A DNA stretch of 64,000 nucleotides from Yponomeuta sedellus (Eukaryota; Arthropoda; Insecta; Lepidoptera; Yponomeutidae): the NCBI GenBank assembly GCA_934045075.1, contig OW203724.1:18095143-18159142 (forward strand). The letters are read 5' to 3'. How positions within the stretch are numbered: position 1 is the first letter of the stretch; the number at the start of each line of letters is the position of its first letter. The notes beneath the pieces are model-generated. The model was not told the origin of the DNA and made no database searches. It was given only the letters and a program-made list of their open reading frames with translations. Positions 10,600 to 20,724 of this stretch are shown one piece after another. The translations under genes and the position numbers were made by a program.

Positions 10600-11700
10600 T
10601 ACCTAATTTAAACCATTCCACTCTAAATAATACTGACCATAAAAAACCCAACGTACAAATTCCACCTAAGCAACTTTCAATTTAGAAATGGACACATTCA
10701 ACACGAATTTACCACAGTTGCGTCCTATAATCGTGCAGATTAATATAGGCCACATAAAAAAATGGTATATATTTTTTGTAAATACAAGTCGCAAGTACAC
10801 CTACCTAAATGAGTCTATTCCACTCTAAATTATAAAGACCATAAAAAACCCCTGCGTACATATTCCACCTAACCAATTTTCCATATTTATCTATTATATT
10901 AGTAGATATAAGTCATAGATAGTGATACCTTACTAACTAAAACCATTCCACTCTAAATAATACTGACCATAAAAACCCAAGGCACAAATTCCATATACGC
11001 GTCTTTCCATTAAGAAATGGATACATTCAACGCGAATGTTCCGCAGGGGCATCCTACAGCCGAGTAGATTAATGATATAAAAGGAGATACAAAAAAGGGA
11101 TATATTTTTGGTAAGTACAAGTCATAGGTCATCATAATTATCATCAGCCCGGTAAATCCCACTGCACCGCGCCAACCAGCACGGTCTCGCGCTAGTCTCA
11201 TCCACTGTTTGCCGGCTACTTTACAAGGTCATCTGACCATCTAGCTGCTGGTCTGCCCACCGACCGTTCCCCCTCCCACGGCCGCCACTCTGTCACTGCC
11301 TTCGTCCATCTGCCATCATTCCGCCTGGCCAAGTGTCCCGCCCACTTCCACTTCAGGGTCGAAATCCGTTTGCCGATATCTACCACCTTCGTTCGGCGTC
11401 TGATTTCGACATTCGGGATCCGGTCCAGAAGTGTGATTCCCAGCATAGCTCTTTCCATTGCTCTCTATGCGACTTTGACTTTGTGCACTGCATCCTTAGT
11501 CAGAGTCCATGTTTCGGAACAATACGTGAGTGTGGGCAGGACATAGGTACACCTACTTAACTGATTCCATTCCACTCTTAAGTAATACTGAGCATAAAAA
11601 ACCCTCATATTCCACCTAAGCATCTTTCCATTTAGAAATGGACACATTCAACGCGAATTTTCCGCGGGGGCGTCCTACAGCCGCGCAGATTACTGGCAAC
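10600..11700. repeat. Higher-order tandem repeat (202+128 bp)
   Basis: The phrase CCATTCCACTCTAAATAATA starts at about 10615, 10817 (degenerate), 10945 and 11569. Removing the RTE insertion and one target-duplication copy gives spacings of about 202, 128 and 205 bp, that is, a ~330-bp higher-order unit. AGAAATGGACACATTCAAC and CCTACAGCCG recur in the long subunits. Confidence 0.7.
11130..11541 (-). pseudogene. RTE-like LINE C-terminus, frameshifted
   Basis: Minus-strand relic of the C-terminal end of an endonuclease-reverse transcriptase LINE. Readable blocks in order are LPTLTYCSETWTL, RAMERAMLG, RRRTKVVDIGKRI, LKWKWAGHLARRNDGRW, VGRPAARWSDDLVK and, after a one-base frameshift near 11214, AGKQWMRLARDRAGW. 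The (TGATAA)-like 3' tail is at 11130. It is 5'-truncated and flanked by a 7-bp duplication CATAGGT (11123-11129 and 11542-11548). It sits inside the tandem repeat. Confidence 0.85.
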
Positions 11701-12366
11701 AAAACGGGCACGCAAATGTGATATTTCAGCGGGCACACCTAATACCTTACCCACCATGTATAATGCGGGTAATAAACGATCACTAACCACGGAAAGCTCC
11801 ATTTTTACCTCGGTTGGAGTATTTAGACTCGGCGAAGTCACTGAAAAAAATGTTGTACACAATGAAGTAGTTTTATTATTTTCTATTTGAAAGGTTTCCT
11901 GTGATAAATAATGAAATATGTAAATGACTTACTGTTATCAGAATAAAACGACAAAAGAGTAATTACAAAATAATGTAGTAATTACAAAAGTAAAAAATAT
12001 TGTCGGTATTATTAAGTCATCAAAGGTGAAGTGGCAAGCGGTGAATTCAAGTAAAATTTAGAAACTTCAAGGGCAAAATGAAGGAAATTAAAAAAAATAT
12101 TAACAAAAATTTGGACCGTTATATATTCCAAGGGATTTTGCTTTTAATAAACCGATATCACACAGTCTACATGCAAGTTTAGTTCATCAACTTTTGTCCA
12201 TAGGTTTCGTGTCACACTTATAAATTTTTCTAAACGTACTTATAACTTTATTAATTTGGTGCTCTACCAACCGAGATTGGTCCCGTTTCCAGCAATCTAC
12301 AATGTTGGAGTCTCCGAGAGAACGTCCATTTTATTGACCACATGAATTATTTGATCATAAATACTT
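11701..12366. other. Unassigned stretch
   Basis: AT-rich; nothing recognised. Confidence 0.4.
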
Positions 12367-12535
12367 TAAAAACCTATAGCGAGGCTAAAAATTCCACCCA
12401 TGCCGGGATTCGAACCCGCGACCTCTGGCTATCCGTGCCGTTCGAATCCCGGCATGGGTGGAATTTTTAGCCTCTAAATAGGTTTTTAAAATTGTCCTTA
12501 ACACGGGTTAGTGCATGAAAAATAAAAATTGTATA
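12367..12535. mobile_element. SINE-A foldback dimer
   Basis: A minus SINE-A segment (12367-12439) abuts a plus segment (12440-12535). They are inverted around the T-arm so that GGGATTCGAAC faces GTTCGAATCCC. The plus half carries the tail (ACACGGGTTAGTGCATG). Confidence 0.85.
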
Positions 12536-13094
12536 ATAAATACTTTAATTTTTTTACATTTCTTACGCAAAAGTATGTTATTCTTGAGAGTATTTCTAAA
12601 AACCAACCTCGTTGCCTTCAAATCATTATACCTTTTTTTTTAGTTTTTTTTTAATCTTCACGTCATTTCAGTGATGTCATACTAATATTGATGGCTTACG
12701 AATGCTAGGTACCTGGCATAAAATAACAAGCCGTAGATTATATGAATCGGACGTGAGGCTATTTGGTGTATGTGTGTGTGTCAGCCTCTGGCAGAAGAAA
12801 ACAATTCTTTCGCGAATTCGCTCGCGAAGTCTAAATGAACGTTTTGAGCGCGCACGTGGGTTTGTGCTGCGAATACGGATCAGGGGATGATGTTGTTTTT
12901 GAAATGGACTCACTTTTTATCCCCTCGCAAAGTGGTACTCGATGTTTTACAGATTTGTGGGGGTAATCGCTTTTCGTGGAGCTATCAAGGACAGGGTGTT
13001 AATTTTTTACTTTTTATTTATTAATAGCAAAAAACTTTTACATTATGGTTTATACAAATGTCGCCAAACTGCTGTGCAGTTTGTTGGCGTACTT
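12536..13094. other. Unassigned stretch
   Basis: No supported gene. Short frames on both strands near 12680-12910 have no domain signature. Confidence 0.4.
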
Positions 13095-13237
13095 TGATAT
13101 CGACCCTTGTATGTGCCCACTGCTGGGGCACGGGTCTCTTCCCGCATCGCAGGAAGGTTAGGCCTTACTCCAACACGGGGGCAAAGTCCGGGTTGGTGGA
13201 GGATTGTAAGACAGTGGAGGGCCTAAATGTCAGAAGG
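13095..13237 (-). mobile_element. 5S-SINE 3' fragment
   Basis: Only the 3' part from GATATCGACCC to the CAGTGGAGGGCC block. Confidence 0.85.
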
Positions 13238-13399
13238 CGTACATACTTCATGGTGACAGCGAATTCTTTCGACCTTTTGAAGAAAAAAAACTAACAAAGT
13301 CAAGCTATATAAATCAAGGATTGGTATTTGTTGATAAAGGACCTGGGAGCAGGATCTGGGAGAACTACTAGGTGACTTCCAATTCATTCGACGTATTTT

Positions 13400-13530
13400 A
13401 GGGAGAAGGGCAAGATAAACAGTACCTGAAACCGGCGTGCCTGCATGCAATGACCAATAAACGTTGATGAAGGGAAAGAGATTTATCAGTATCGTGGTAT
13501 TTGCCTATACCCCTCTGGAATAGAGACAGT
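13400..13530 (+). mobile_element. LINE-T 3' fragment
   Basis: Degenerate LINE-T end: CCGGCGTGCCTGCATGCAAT, GTTGATGAAG, CCTATACCCCTCTGGAATAG. Confidence 0.75.
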
Positions 13531-13714
13531 ACGTTTCCATGTTCTTGTATGTTTCCATAGGATAAAGAGAAAAAAAAAGTCCTTCACCCACTTTACAGAA
13601 CAGGAAGCTCCGTGATCGATATGAAATGCCATTTAAGGCTGAGCTATTTCCGTTTACCCGTTCAACCTTCACCTGTGCCTTCACAAACGTACAAGGACGA
13701 TGAAAAAGCATTTT

Positions 13715-13932
13715 GGTATCAACCCTTTGTATTTTCCCACTGCTGGGGCACGGGTTTTTTCTTGCATCGCAGGAAGATTAGGCCATACTCGTTGGTGGAG
13801 GATTGTAAGGCAGTGGCGGGCCTTACTGTCAGAAGTTATCAAGCCACCCATAAGACCTCTGACATGGTTCAACGATTCCCATTACATGACAGCCGGCACC
13901 AACGGCGTAACGTGCTTTGCGAAGCACGGAAA
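13715..13932 (-). mobile_element. 5S-SINE, partial
   Basis: 3' two thirds of the family, ending at GCGAAGCACGGA. The 5S promoter block is missing, and a stretch after the CATACTC block is deleted. Confidence 0.85.
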
Positions 13933-14191
13933 AAATATTTCATTGCTTATTTTTCCGCGGTGCAGTGTTAAAGTAATACCACAAGATTAAGTGGTATTAA
14001 TACCAAAAAAGAAAAAAAAAACATTTAACGTTACGTATACATGTAGACACGACATGTATGTAAACTAAAAATATTTCACGCTTTTACACACATTTTCTAA
14101 CCGCGCTTCTGAATTTTATCTTCAGGGATGATTTTAATACACCTTTATGGGGATAAAGGTTTGTATTGTATTATATTTTAGTGTATTATAT

Positions 14192-14282
14192 TGAAACTCC
14201 TTGCAGATAAACGATATTCTTTTGTTTCAAAACTGATCCCATTCTAAAATCAAAATAAAAGGAAATGCTTCGCGGAAAACAG
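14192..14282. repeat. ~90-bp direct repeat, unit 1
   Basis: Contains ACGATATTCTTTTGTTT and CTGATCCCATTCTAAAATCA and ends near a GCGGAAAAC. The partner at 14945-15040 is about 85-90 percent identical by eye. Confidence 0.75.
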
Positions 14283-14283
14283 T

Positions 14284-14371
14284 ATGGCCGTGGTGGAGTA
14301 TGGCCTAACCTTCCTGCAATGCAGGAAGAGATCCGTGCCCCAGCAGTGGGGACATACAAGGGTTGATATCG
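14284..14371 (+). mobile_element. 5S-SINE 3' fragment
   Basis: Last ~88 bp of the family, from the CCGTGGTGGAGTATGG block to GGGTTGATATCG, directly after the first direct-repeat unit. Confidence 0.85.
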
Positions 14372-14696
14372 TACACCCACCTTGATGAAAGCTGAATAAA
14401 CTCAAATACAGAAACAAATCTTGTCTCGGATAGCCTGTACTTTTACTTTTACCACAAAATAAAAATCTTTTGCAGATTTGGAAATGTAGCGTTCCCCAGA
14501 AGGAATCGAACCCACGACCTTTGGCTTGATAATCAGATATGAAGATAGGTGGTCTAGGTGAAGCAGTCAACATAATAGAATGCACGTATTTAAAAGTTGA
14601 TGTGCTGTTGACCCGTAAAAAACATGACGTTTAGTACCGTCGAAAGAACGTCAACCTACTCATACGATCACTCTAATCAGTTATGTTACGGACGAC

Positions 14697-15215
14697 TTAG
14701 CAACAAAACTGTATAGCTTGACCTGCTGTCGACTGTACTTCTGTCGTTATTTTATACGTTATCAGTGTTCTTACATAGCAGAAAGTTTGTAACTTTATTC
14801 CTAGGCCCGACTCTTTGATACGAAGGCAAAGATGAAATTCAATATTGAAGTTGAAAGGTGGAATCTTTTCCAATACTTCATCTTTCGTCTCCAAGTCTTT
14901 TCCGACACGTTGTCGTGTCGATATCGTCGATTTTAATTCAACTCGCTGATAAACTTCTTGCTGACAAACGATATTCTTTTGTTTTGAAACTGATCCCATT
15001 CTAAAATCAAAATTAAAGGAAATGCTTTGCGGAAAACATGGACGATCGCCATTTGTTTTCCTTTTCACAGCGTTCTGTTCTATTTTCAAACTAAATAAGT
15101 TCATAAAACGTGGAGTATTTCCTTTTGATTTCGCGTCCTTCTCCATTATTTTCTGAGAAAACATGGCCTCGGCGGCGGCCGTGTAATAATAACCTAAATG
15201 CAAAAAACTGACCAA
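14697..15215 (-). other. Unassigned 172-codon open frame
   Basis: A long stop-free frame for this AT-rich window, but with no recognised domain, signal peptide or membrane segment. It spans the second direct-repeat unit (14945-15040), and a homologous noncoding copy lies at 14192, which argues against it being a conserved gene. I consider it more likely chance or transposon debris than a host gene. Confidence 0.15.
14945..15040. repeat. ~90-bp direct repeat, unit 2
   Basis: Partner of 14192-14282. Confidence 0.75.
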
Positions 15216-15390
15216 CTTCTGGTCCCAAACAAATACCTAGGTCTTTGCGGACTTAGCATGTTATAATAAAAAAAGGAAAAAAAATGTGTGAATTTTAACT
15301 TTACTTTCCAAACTTCGCCAGTTTTTAGAAGATTTCGAATAGTTTTGCAAAGAAAACTTGGCAAGTATGATCGAATTCTTTTTTTTTATT

Positions 15391-15700
15391 AATGCACTAA
15401 CCCATGCTAAAGACAATTTTAAAGACATATTTAGAGACCTTTTTTAGAGGCTATAAATTCCACCCATGCCATGATTCGAATCCACGACCTCTGGCTATCC
15501 GTGCCAGCGTTCTTTCCAACTGAGCTAATGGGCGACTCACCGGCATCAGTGAAATTTCGAACCTCTTTACACTATTCTCTGTATTACGTACAGGCAGCGA
15601 CATCTGGCTGAAGTAAATTGCATCACTTACAGCCCCGAGTACCTACTTTGCAGTTAGGTTTTTACATCGGAATTATATCGCTGTACCCACATGATCCCCG
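15391..15700 (-). mobile_element. SINE-A, full-length minus arm
   Basis: Includes tail, cloverleaf (CATGATTCGAATCCACGACC region) and the long 5' head (GTGATGCAATTT / CTTACAGCCCC...CCCACATGAT). It forms a large inverted pair with the plus copy that follows. Confidence 0.85.
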
Positions 15701-16120
15701 GCATGGGTGGAATTTTTAGCCCCTAAATAGGTTTTCACAAATGTTCATAACTTAAAATGCTATAGAATATAATACTATTATTTTTTATTTAACACAACAT
15801 AACATAGATAAATAGGTTTTTAAAATTGTCCTTAGCACGGGTTAGTGCATTAAAAAGGAATATAATCATGTGGGTACAGCGATATCATTCCAATGTAAAA
15901 CCTAACTGTACAATTAGGTACTTGGGGCTGCAAGTGATGCAAATTACTTCCGCCAGATGTTGCTGCCTGTATGTAATTCAGAGAGTATTGTAAAGAGGTT
16001 CGAAATTTCACTGATGCCGGTAAGTCGCCTATAGCTCAGATGGGAGAACTCTGGCACGGTTAGCCAGAGGTCGCGGGTTCGAGTCCCGGCACGGGTGGAG
16101 TTTTAGCCTCTAAATAGGTT
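15701..16120 (+). mobile_element. SINE-A, plus copies in tandem
   Basis: A short plus fragment (GGCATGGGTGGAATTTTTAG at about 15702-15745) and, after an AT-rich spacer containing AACATAACAT, a tail piece at 15805-15860. This joins directly to the head of a full copy (ATCATGTGGGTACAGCGATA). The full copy's cloverleaf (TAGCTCAGATGGGAGAACTC...GGGTTCGAGTCCC) is at about 16028-16098. Confidence 0.85.
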
Positions 16121-16215
16121 TTTAAAACAACATAACATTTACATACGGGCACATACATTGCTTCTGGCCCCACACTAGGATACACTGTGCCATACCCATA
16201 CCCATTTATATAGTG

Positions 16216-16391
16216 TGTTAGCAAAGGGGGAACATGAAAAGCACCCGGAACTGCCGTGCGTGCATGCAACGACTTGTAAACTTTGATGAAGCGAAGGTGA
16301 TCTGTCGGGATCGTGGCAAGTGGCAGTCGCTAGTCTCTGCCTACCCCTCTGGGATACAGGCGTGAGGTTCTGTTATGTTATGTTATATAAT
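16216..16391 (+). mobile_element. LINE-T 3' end with (TTATG)n tail
   Basis: 5'-truncated LINE-T end (CGTGCGTGCATGCAACGACT, TACCCCTCTGGGATACAGGC). Its tail GTTATGTTATGTTAT ends about 30 bp upstream of the splice acceptor of the 16422 exon. Confidence 0.85.
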
Positions 16392-16421
16392 TATTTCTTA
16401 ATCGCCTTCCCTTGTCCCCAG

Positions 16422-16586
16422 GGTCAGACGCCGAACCGGTGTGGAAGCTCCAAGACCCCGGCTGCGATCAGGGTTACGGCTCAGAGCGGTCACCAGAGGA
16501 CGACTATGCTCCTCCGATCCAGCCCGCTATATCTTTGGAGGAGTACGAGGCGCAACTGAGGGCCGTGTACCCGTTCATCAATGATG
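16422..16586 (+). CDS. Internal exon of an unidentified host gene
   Basis: The best host coding feature. A pyrimidine-rich acceptor (CCTTCCCTTGTCCCCAG|GG) precedes 165 bp ending at a good donor (GATG|GTGAGT). The exon is divisible by three and is flanked by phase-1 introns on both sides (it starts with the last two bases of a codon and ends after one base), so it encodes about 55 residues. It has no stop, is much more GC-rich than its surroundings, and has GC-rich third positions. Composition: EPVWKLQDPGCDQGYGSERS, an acidic-proline segment (SPEDDYAPP), then LEEYEAQLRAVYPFINDG. I do not recognise the family, and no enzyme motif or membrane segment is visible. The neighbouring exons must lie at a distance. 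A degenerate copy of its 3' end is near 20.2 kb. A mostly chance frame is unlikely given both splice sites, but expression is unproven. Confidence 0.65.
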
Positions 16587-16741
16587 GTGAGTGCTAACGC
16601 CTTAGGTTTGCATGTCTATCCCCTTTTAACATTTCCTTATTATTAACCTACATCATAATTTTTGATTAATTTCGAATCTTAGTTGAATGTGGTTTATTGT
16701 GTATTTTTCTTTGCTCTAAATGAATATTTTATACTTGTTTG

Positions 16742-16985
16742 CATACATACATTCATAACCTCAAGCCTGTATCCCAAAGGGGTAGGCAGAGACCAGGGAC
16801 TGCTACTTGCTACGATCCTGACAGATCACCTTCGCTTCATCAACGTTCATAAGTCGTTGCATGCCGATTCCGGCTACTGTTTATCTTCCCCTTTGCTAAT
16901 ACATCCCCTATTTGGTCGATGTATGTCCACCTATGACGTTCCTTACCAGCCCTTCCACTCACATTCACACTATATATATGTTTTG
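16742..16985 (-). mobile_element. LINE-T 3' end (minus)
   Basis: Tail (CATACATACATTCATAACC) at left, then GGGGTAGGCAGAGACCAGGG through GGTCGATGTATGTCC to CACATTCACACTATATATAT. The GRAGKGR..TYIDQIGD frame is readable on the minus strand with damage. Confidence 0.85.
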
Positions 16986-17160
16986 TCATAGATAATAGTC
17001 CTGTTTTTTCTTATTTTAAGTGTAAATTCGTTCTGTTGAGAAATAAACACTTAAAACCTAAAAAAAACACCATTTTAAAAACAAAAACCAACAACGCTAA
17101 TATATACGAGTATGGAAATAAGGGTAACGAATTTTTTTTCTGGCAAAAGTATTTTTTTTG

Positions 17161-17290
17161 CCCGCATGATCGTTTGATGATCGATTCCGGTTAACTCGAG
17201 TTAACCATTTAAATCGATCATTTCGCATGCGAAATCATCGACTTAACCGGTCAACTCGTGTTAAATGAATTAATCCGGGCTGACGCAAGT
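17161..17290. mobile_element. Palindromic MITE, copy 1
   Basis: Nested palindrome around AAATCGAT..ATTTCGCATGCGAAAT and a right end TCCGGGCTGACGCAAGTGGG, homologous to the better-preserved element at 55042-55164. The left end has diverged. Confidence 0.7.
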
Positions 17291-17452
17291 GGGTCTAAGC
17301 TAACGTCACTCAAATAACCTACAATATGACGTTATATGCGCAAAGCGCCAAAACATAAGTCTACTGATTTCCAATGGAAAAGTTGTATAAATTTTCTTTA
17401 ATCTCATTGAAGATTATATAAGACATGTTACAAGATACATAATGTCCTGCAG

Positions 17453-17535
17453 CGTCCCAATGAGGTCAAAACCCATCTAGTGAGAGTGAAGATGGCACTG
17501 GACGCTGTGTAAATCATCTCATTAGATAAATACAA
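17453..17535 (+). mobile_element. SINE-C 3' fragment
   Basis: GTGAGAGTGAAGATGGCACT, GGACGCTGTGTAAATCATCT, then CAAAGGCCAATG, matching the SINE-C tail seen at 48893-49142. Confidence 0.75.
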
Positions 17536-17784
17536 AGGCCAATGTTATATTAAAAAGTGCATCTCTTTCTATGTCTATTCGTCGTTATTCTCATTTCTCT
17601 TTTTTTATTATATTTTATTGCACACAAACATTTCACAGGACGTTGCATAAGAAATAACATCTCTCTTCTTCTTCGAGTTACCACGAAGCAACGCATATTT
17701 TATTACGCTCAATAAATAAAAAAACTCAATCTACAATCGAACAGTGGTTCTTAGGGACAAATAATAGTAGATTGTTAACGAAGG

Positions 17785-17885
17785 GCTGTATGACATCAAT
17801 TGCACATGAGGTTTTTGGCGCCCGAGCGCAGCGAGGGCGCTAATTAGCCCGAGTATGCAATTGATGCTTACACCCGAGGTAAACA
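17785..17885. repeat. Foldback sequence around CGCTGCGCTCGG
   Basis: Arms CATCAATTGCACATGAGG and its imperfect complement GAGTATGCAATTGATGC enclose the GCCCGAGCGCAGCGAGGGCG palindrome. A related core occurs at 33040-33110. The rest of 17291-18419 holds no recognised gene. Confidence 0.55.
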
Positions 17886-18419
17886 CTCTGCTTTACATAT
17901 CGATTGTGAGGTAAGTAAAAAAACAAGAAAGCAGGTTGCCTTTTTTTTGACTTGACATTTTTCAAAACTTTTAAGAAAGAACTCCAAAACACGAAAAAAA
18001 ATTACTTTCGCGCCTAGCTAGTCGACTGACTTTTTTACTCTTCACGATTTTATGGCACGCAAGCGCGTCAAATCGTGCAGGCCAGTTTGATTTTTAAATC
18101 GATTTCAATTAACATACGATGTGACTGCGAAACAAATAGTTCGATATTTAAAATAAAATCTTCATAAATTTTAATATAAATTGTCTCGATTCCGATTCGA
18201 GTAAATAATCGATACCGAGAAAACAAATATTAACTTTTAAAAAATATTCTTCTTGCAGTATGAGTATGACAGTTTTTTTTTCAAATTCCAAAACCTATGC
18301 TGTAATGTTAACATTACATGGTATGTTTTGAAACCTATGCTGTAATGATATCCATACACCCCGGCATTCAGGCCCTTCAGGGAAGTAAGTGACTACTTAC
18401 AGAGATATGTAATAGTACA

Positions 18420-18542
18420 TTACACAACTAGGGTGGTAATACAAAGAAAAGCCGAGATCGCAGAAGTTTGCGGCCCGAGCTGCAAGCGAGGGATGTAAAT
18501 ATGCGATCGAGAGCTTTCTTTATTACCTCCCGTGTTGTGTAC
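18420..18542. mobile_element. Foldback element
   Basis: Imperfect inverted arms of about 35 bp (TACACAACTAGGGTGGTAAT... and the complement ending CCTCCCGTGTTGTGTA) flank a core with GCGATC repeats. Confidence 0.6.
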
Positions 18543-18549
18543 ATCTTTT

Positions 18550-18630
18550 TATGTCTACACTTGGCCAGAAAGCGGCTTTTTCCGTACGCGCTGCGTGCGG
18601 AAAAAGCCACTTTATTGCCAGGTGTGGCAT
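18550..18630. repeat. Hairpin with ~30-bp arms
   Basis: CACTTGGCCAGAAAGCGGCT... and its imperfect complement ...AGCCACTTTATTGCCAGGTG fold around TACGCGCTGCGTGCG, immediately 3' of the previous foldback. Confidence 0.6.
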
Positions 18631-18639
18631 AAAAACATT

Positions 18640-20038
18640 CAAATTCAAATTCAAATAATTTTATTTCAACGTAAAGAATTTACATTCTATTTGCTGAATG
18701 TCAATGTACAATGTAAAGTGTAAGCCGCCGCCTTCGGGCCGTATTGTAGTGGAGAAAAAGGCAGCGGAAAAAAAAAAAACTCCACTCTGACCATCTTTTC
18801 TCAAATCATCTTAAAACCAAATACATCAGTTGCCATATGTAAACCTAATAAGATTTCATGACTGCCATTAACAACCCCAAATGCCAAAGCATTAGTCAAA
18901 TGTCTCACAATAATAGGGGAAAACATAAGTGCTGCGGCCAGACACACGAACAGCACTCGTTCACGAGCATAACGCAGTGCTCAGCCATCATCAGTCTCAA
19001 CCATTTTGGAGGGAGATAGATGACCCGAACACCACGCTACCATTCGAATGACCTTTAGCAAACTTGCAGTTAAGTTTTTGTCAGTTATATAAGGTATCAT
19101 ATAGTTATTAATATGCAATCACGTCGTCTGTACACACTTGTATTTTAAAATATATGTTATACTTAGTTATACTTAACAATAAAATCGCGGTGGAATTGGT
19201 TTACTACCACGGATTAGGATCGTTTATATAGTCGTCTATTCTATAATATGCCTTTTTACATAGCGAATTTTTAATGAAAGTTTTAAATTTATTTTCAGAC
19301 AAGCATAGAACACGTTCTGGAATTTTGTTGTAAAAACGAACGCAGTAACCTACAAATGATGTGCCTACCTTGGCTAATCGGGATTTAGTACAAGCAACCT
19401 TGTTTCTATTCCTTGTGTTTACGTTATGAACGTCCCTATTTAATTTAAACATTGTTATATTTTTTCGGACATACATTATATTATCGAATATATATTGGCA
19501 AGCCAGTGTAAGAATGCCTATTTCTTTAAAACGCTCCCTTAGCGATTCTCTACTGTTTAAGTTGTAAATAGCTCTTATTGCTCTTTTTTGCAAGACAAAT
19601 ATGGTTTCTATATCTGCTGCCCGTCCCCATAATAACAAACCATACGACATGACACTGTGAAAATAACTAAAATAGACCAGCCTCGCCGTCGACACGTCTG
19701 TAAGTTGTCTAATTTTTCTGACTGCAAACGCTGCTGAACTCAACCGACCCGACAGTTTTCCAATATGCTGACCCCATTGCAGTTTTGAGTCTATCGTTAT
19801 ACCTAAAAAAAGCGTGGACTCTACCAGCTCTAGCCTCTCACCAGATATTTTTAAACTCGTGTCAACATTTTTAACATTGGGTAGTGAGAATTTGATGCAT
19901 TTTGTCTTTTTTGCATTTAGCATCAGATTGTTTATAGTGAACCAGTTTAGAATAGTAGATAAAGCATTGTTTACATCGTCTACATTACTTATACCTCTCT
20001 TTACTTTAAAAATTAAGGAAGTATCATCTGCAAACAAC
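18640..20038 (-). mobile_element. Jockey-like LINE, 5'-truncated
   Basis: Minus-strand non-LTR retrotransposon: ORF (19204-20040), 3' UTR with the CCACTACAATACGGCCCGAA block, and a (TTTGAA)n-type tail at about 18640-18665. Flanked by AAACATT at 18633-18639 and 20039-20045, a plausible 7-bp target duplication. Truncation falls exactly at the reverse-transcriptase active site. Copies of its 3' UTR are at 26685-26885 and 35606-35660. Confidence 0.8.
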
Positions 20039-20040
20039 AA
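19204..20040 (-). pseudogene. LINE reverse transcriptase C-terminal part
   Basis: An uninterrupted frame of 278 codons beginning LFADDTSLIF, the F/Y-x-DD catalytic motif of the reverse transcriptase palm. It continues through the thumb region (LNWFTINNLMLNAKKTKCI; FLGITIDSKLQWGQHI; KIRQLTDVSTARLVYFSYFH) to a C-terminus with GTSFVGYCVRFYNKIPERVL and a stop. The family enzyme copies element RNA into DNA at the target site. The N-terminal fingers, any endonuclease and ORF1 are missing, so this copy cannot be autonomous. The first in-frame ATG codes for the residue before LFADD, but it is not a natural start. The intact frame suggests a fairly recent insertion. Confidence 0.85.
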
Positions 20041-20087
20041 ACATTAACGTTCACTTCTAGTAAACAATTTATTATGTATTGCTGACA

Positions 20088-20250
20088 TAACTCCCGTTGT
20101 CTCCAACGCCGTCACCGCCCTGAACTCGGTAATGCCGGTAACCATCGCTTTCGCCATCAGTGACTTTTTGAGAGCCGTGTGCCCGTACATTAATGATGGT
20201 GAATTTCTGAGGGCCGCGTACCTGGGGGGCCGCGTACTGGTACCGCGTAC
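20088..20250 (+). pseudogene. Degenerate duplicate of exon 3' end
   Basis: At 20176-20212, codons reading DFLRAVCPYIND end at a phase-1 donor-like GATG|GTGAAT. They parallel AQLRAVYPFIND and GATG|GTGAGT of the 16422 exon, about 32 of 39 bases identical by eye. A possible acceptor CTTTCGCCATCAG lies just upstream. A further partial echo (TTTCTGAGGGCCGCGTACC) follows. The upstream two thirds of the exon are not clearly conserved. It may be a decayed exon duplication or a captured fragment. Confidence 0.4.
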
Positions 20251-20427
20251 CAGTCTGTGAAATGCATAGTTGTTCAATAGAATCATTTTAGTCCGGTAAT
20301 GGCCGTTTCATTCACACTATCGGTAGTCTAGTAACCAATCGCATTGCAATGGTCGTGTGCCCTGAGATAAACGATATTTTATATCTAGTAATAATATTTG
20401 TTTTGTAATTTGTAGTAGTTTGTAGTA

Positions 20428-20724
20428 GCGGGGTAGTGGGTAGAACAATGGACTCGGAAGCGAGAGTCCTAGGTTCGATTCCCAGTGCAAGCGTGTACGG
20501 GCGGGCGGACATTGTTTTCTCAGTAGTGTACATTTGTCAAGTTATATTAATAATACCACTCGCTAACTGTGAAGGAAACCATTGTCAGGAAACCTGAGTG
20601 TCTGAGATGTTTAAATACCTCAGCGCTTAAAATTGCCAATCGACGGTGGGCACGCTTGGTAACTAAGCCCATACTCTCTTTCTGAGAGGAGGCCTGTGCC
20701 ATGCGGTGGAATAGGCTACATAAA
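20428..20724 (+). mobile_element. SINE-B, near full length
   Basis: Complete order of parts: tRNA-like head (box A-like TAGTGGGTAGAACAATGG, box B GGTTCGATTCCCA), body (CATTTGTCAAGTTATATTAA; CCTGAGTGTCTGAGATGTTT), and tail (CCCATACTCTCTTTCTGAGA; ATAGGCTACATAAAA). Confidence 0.85.
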
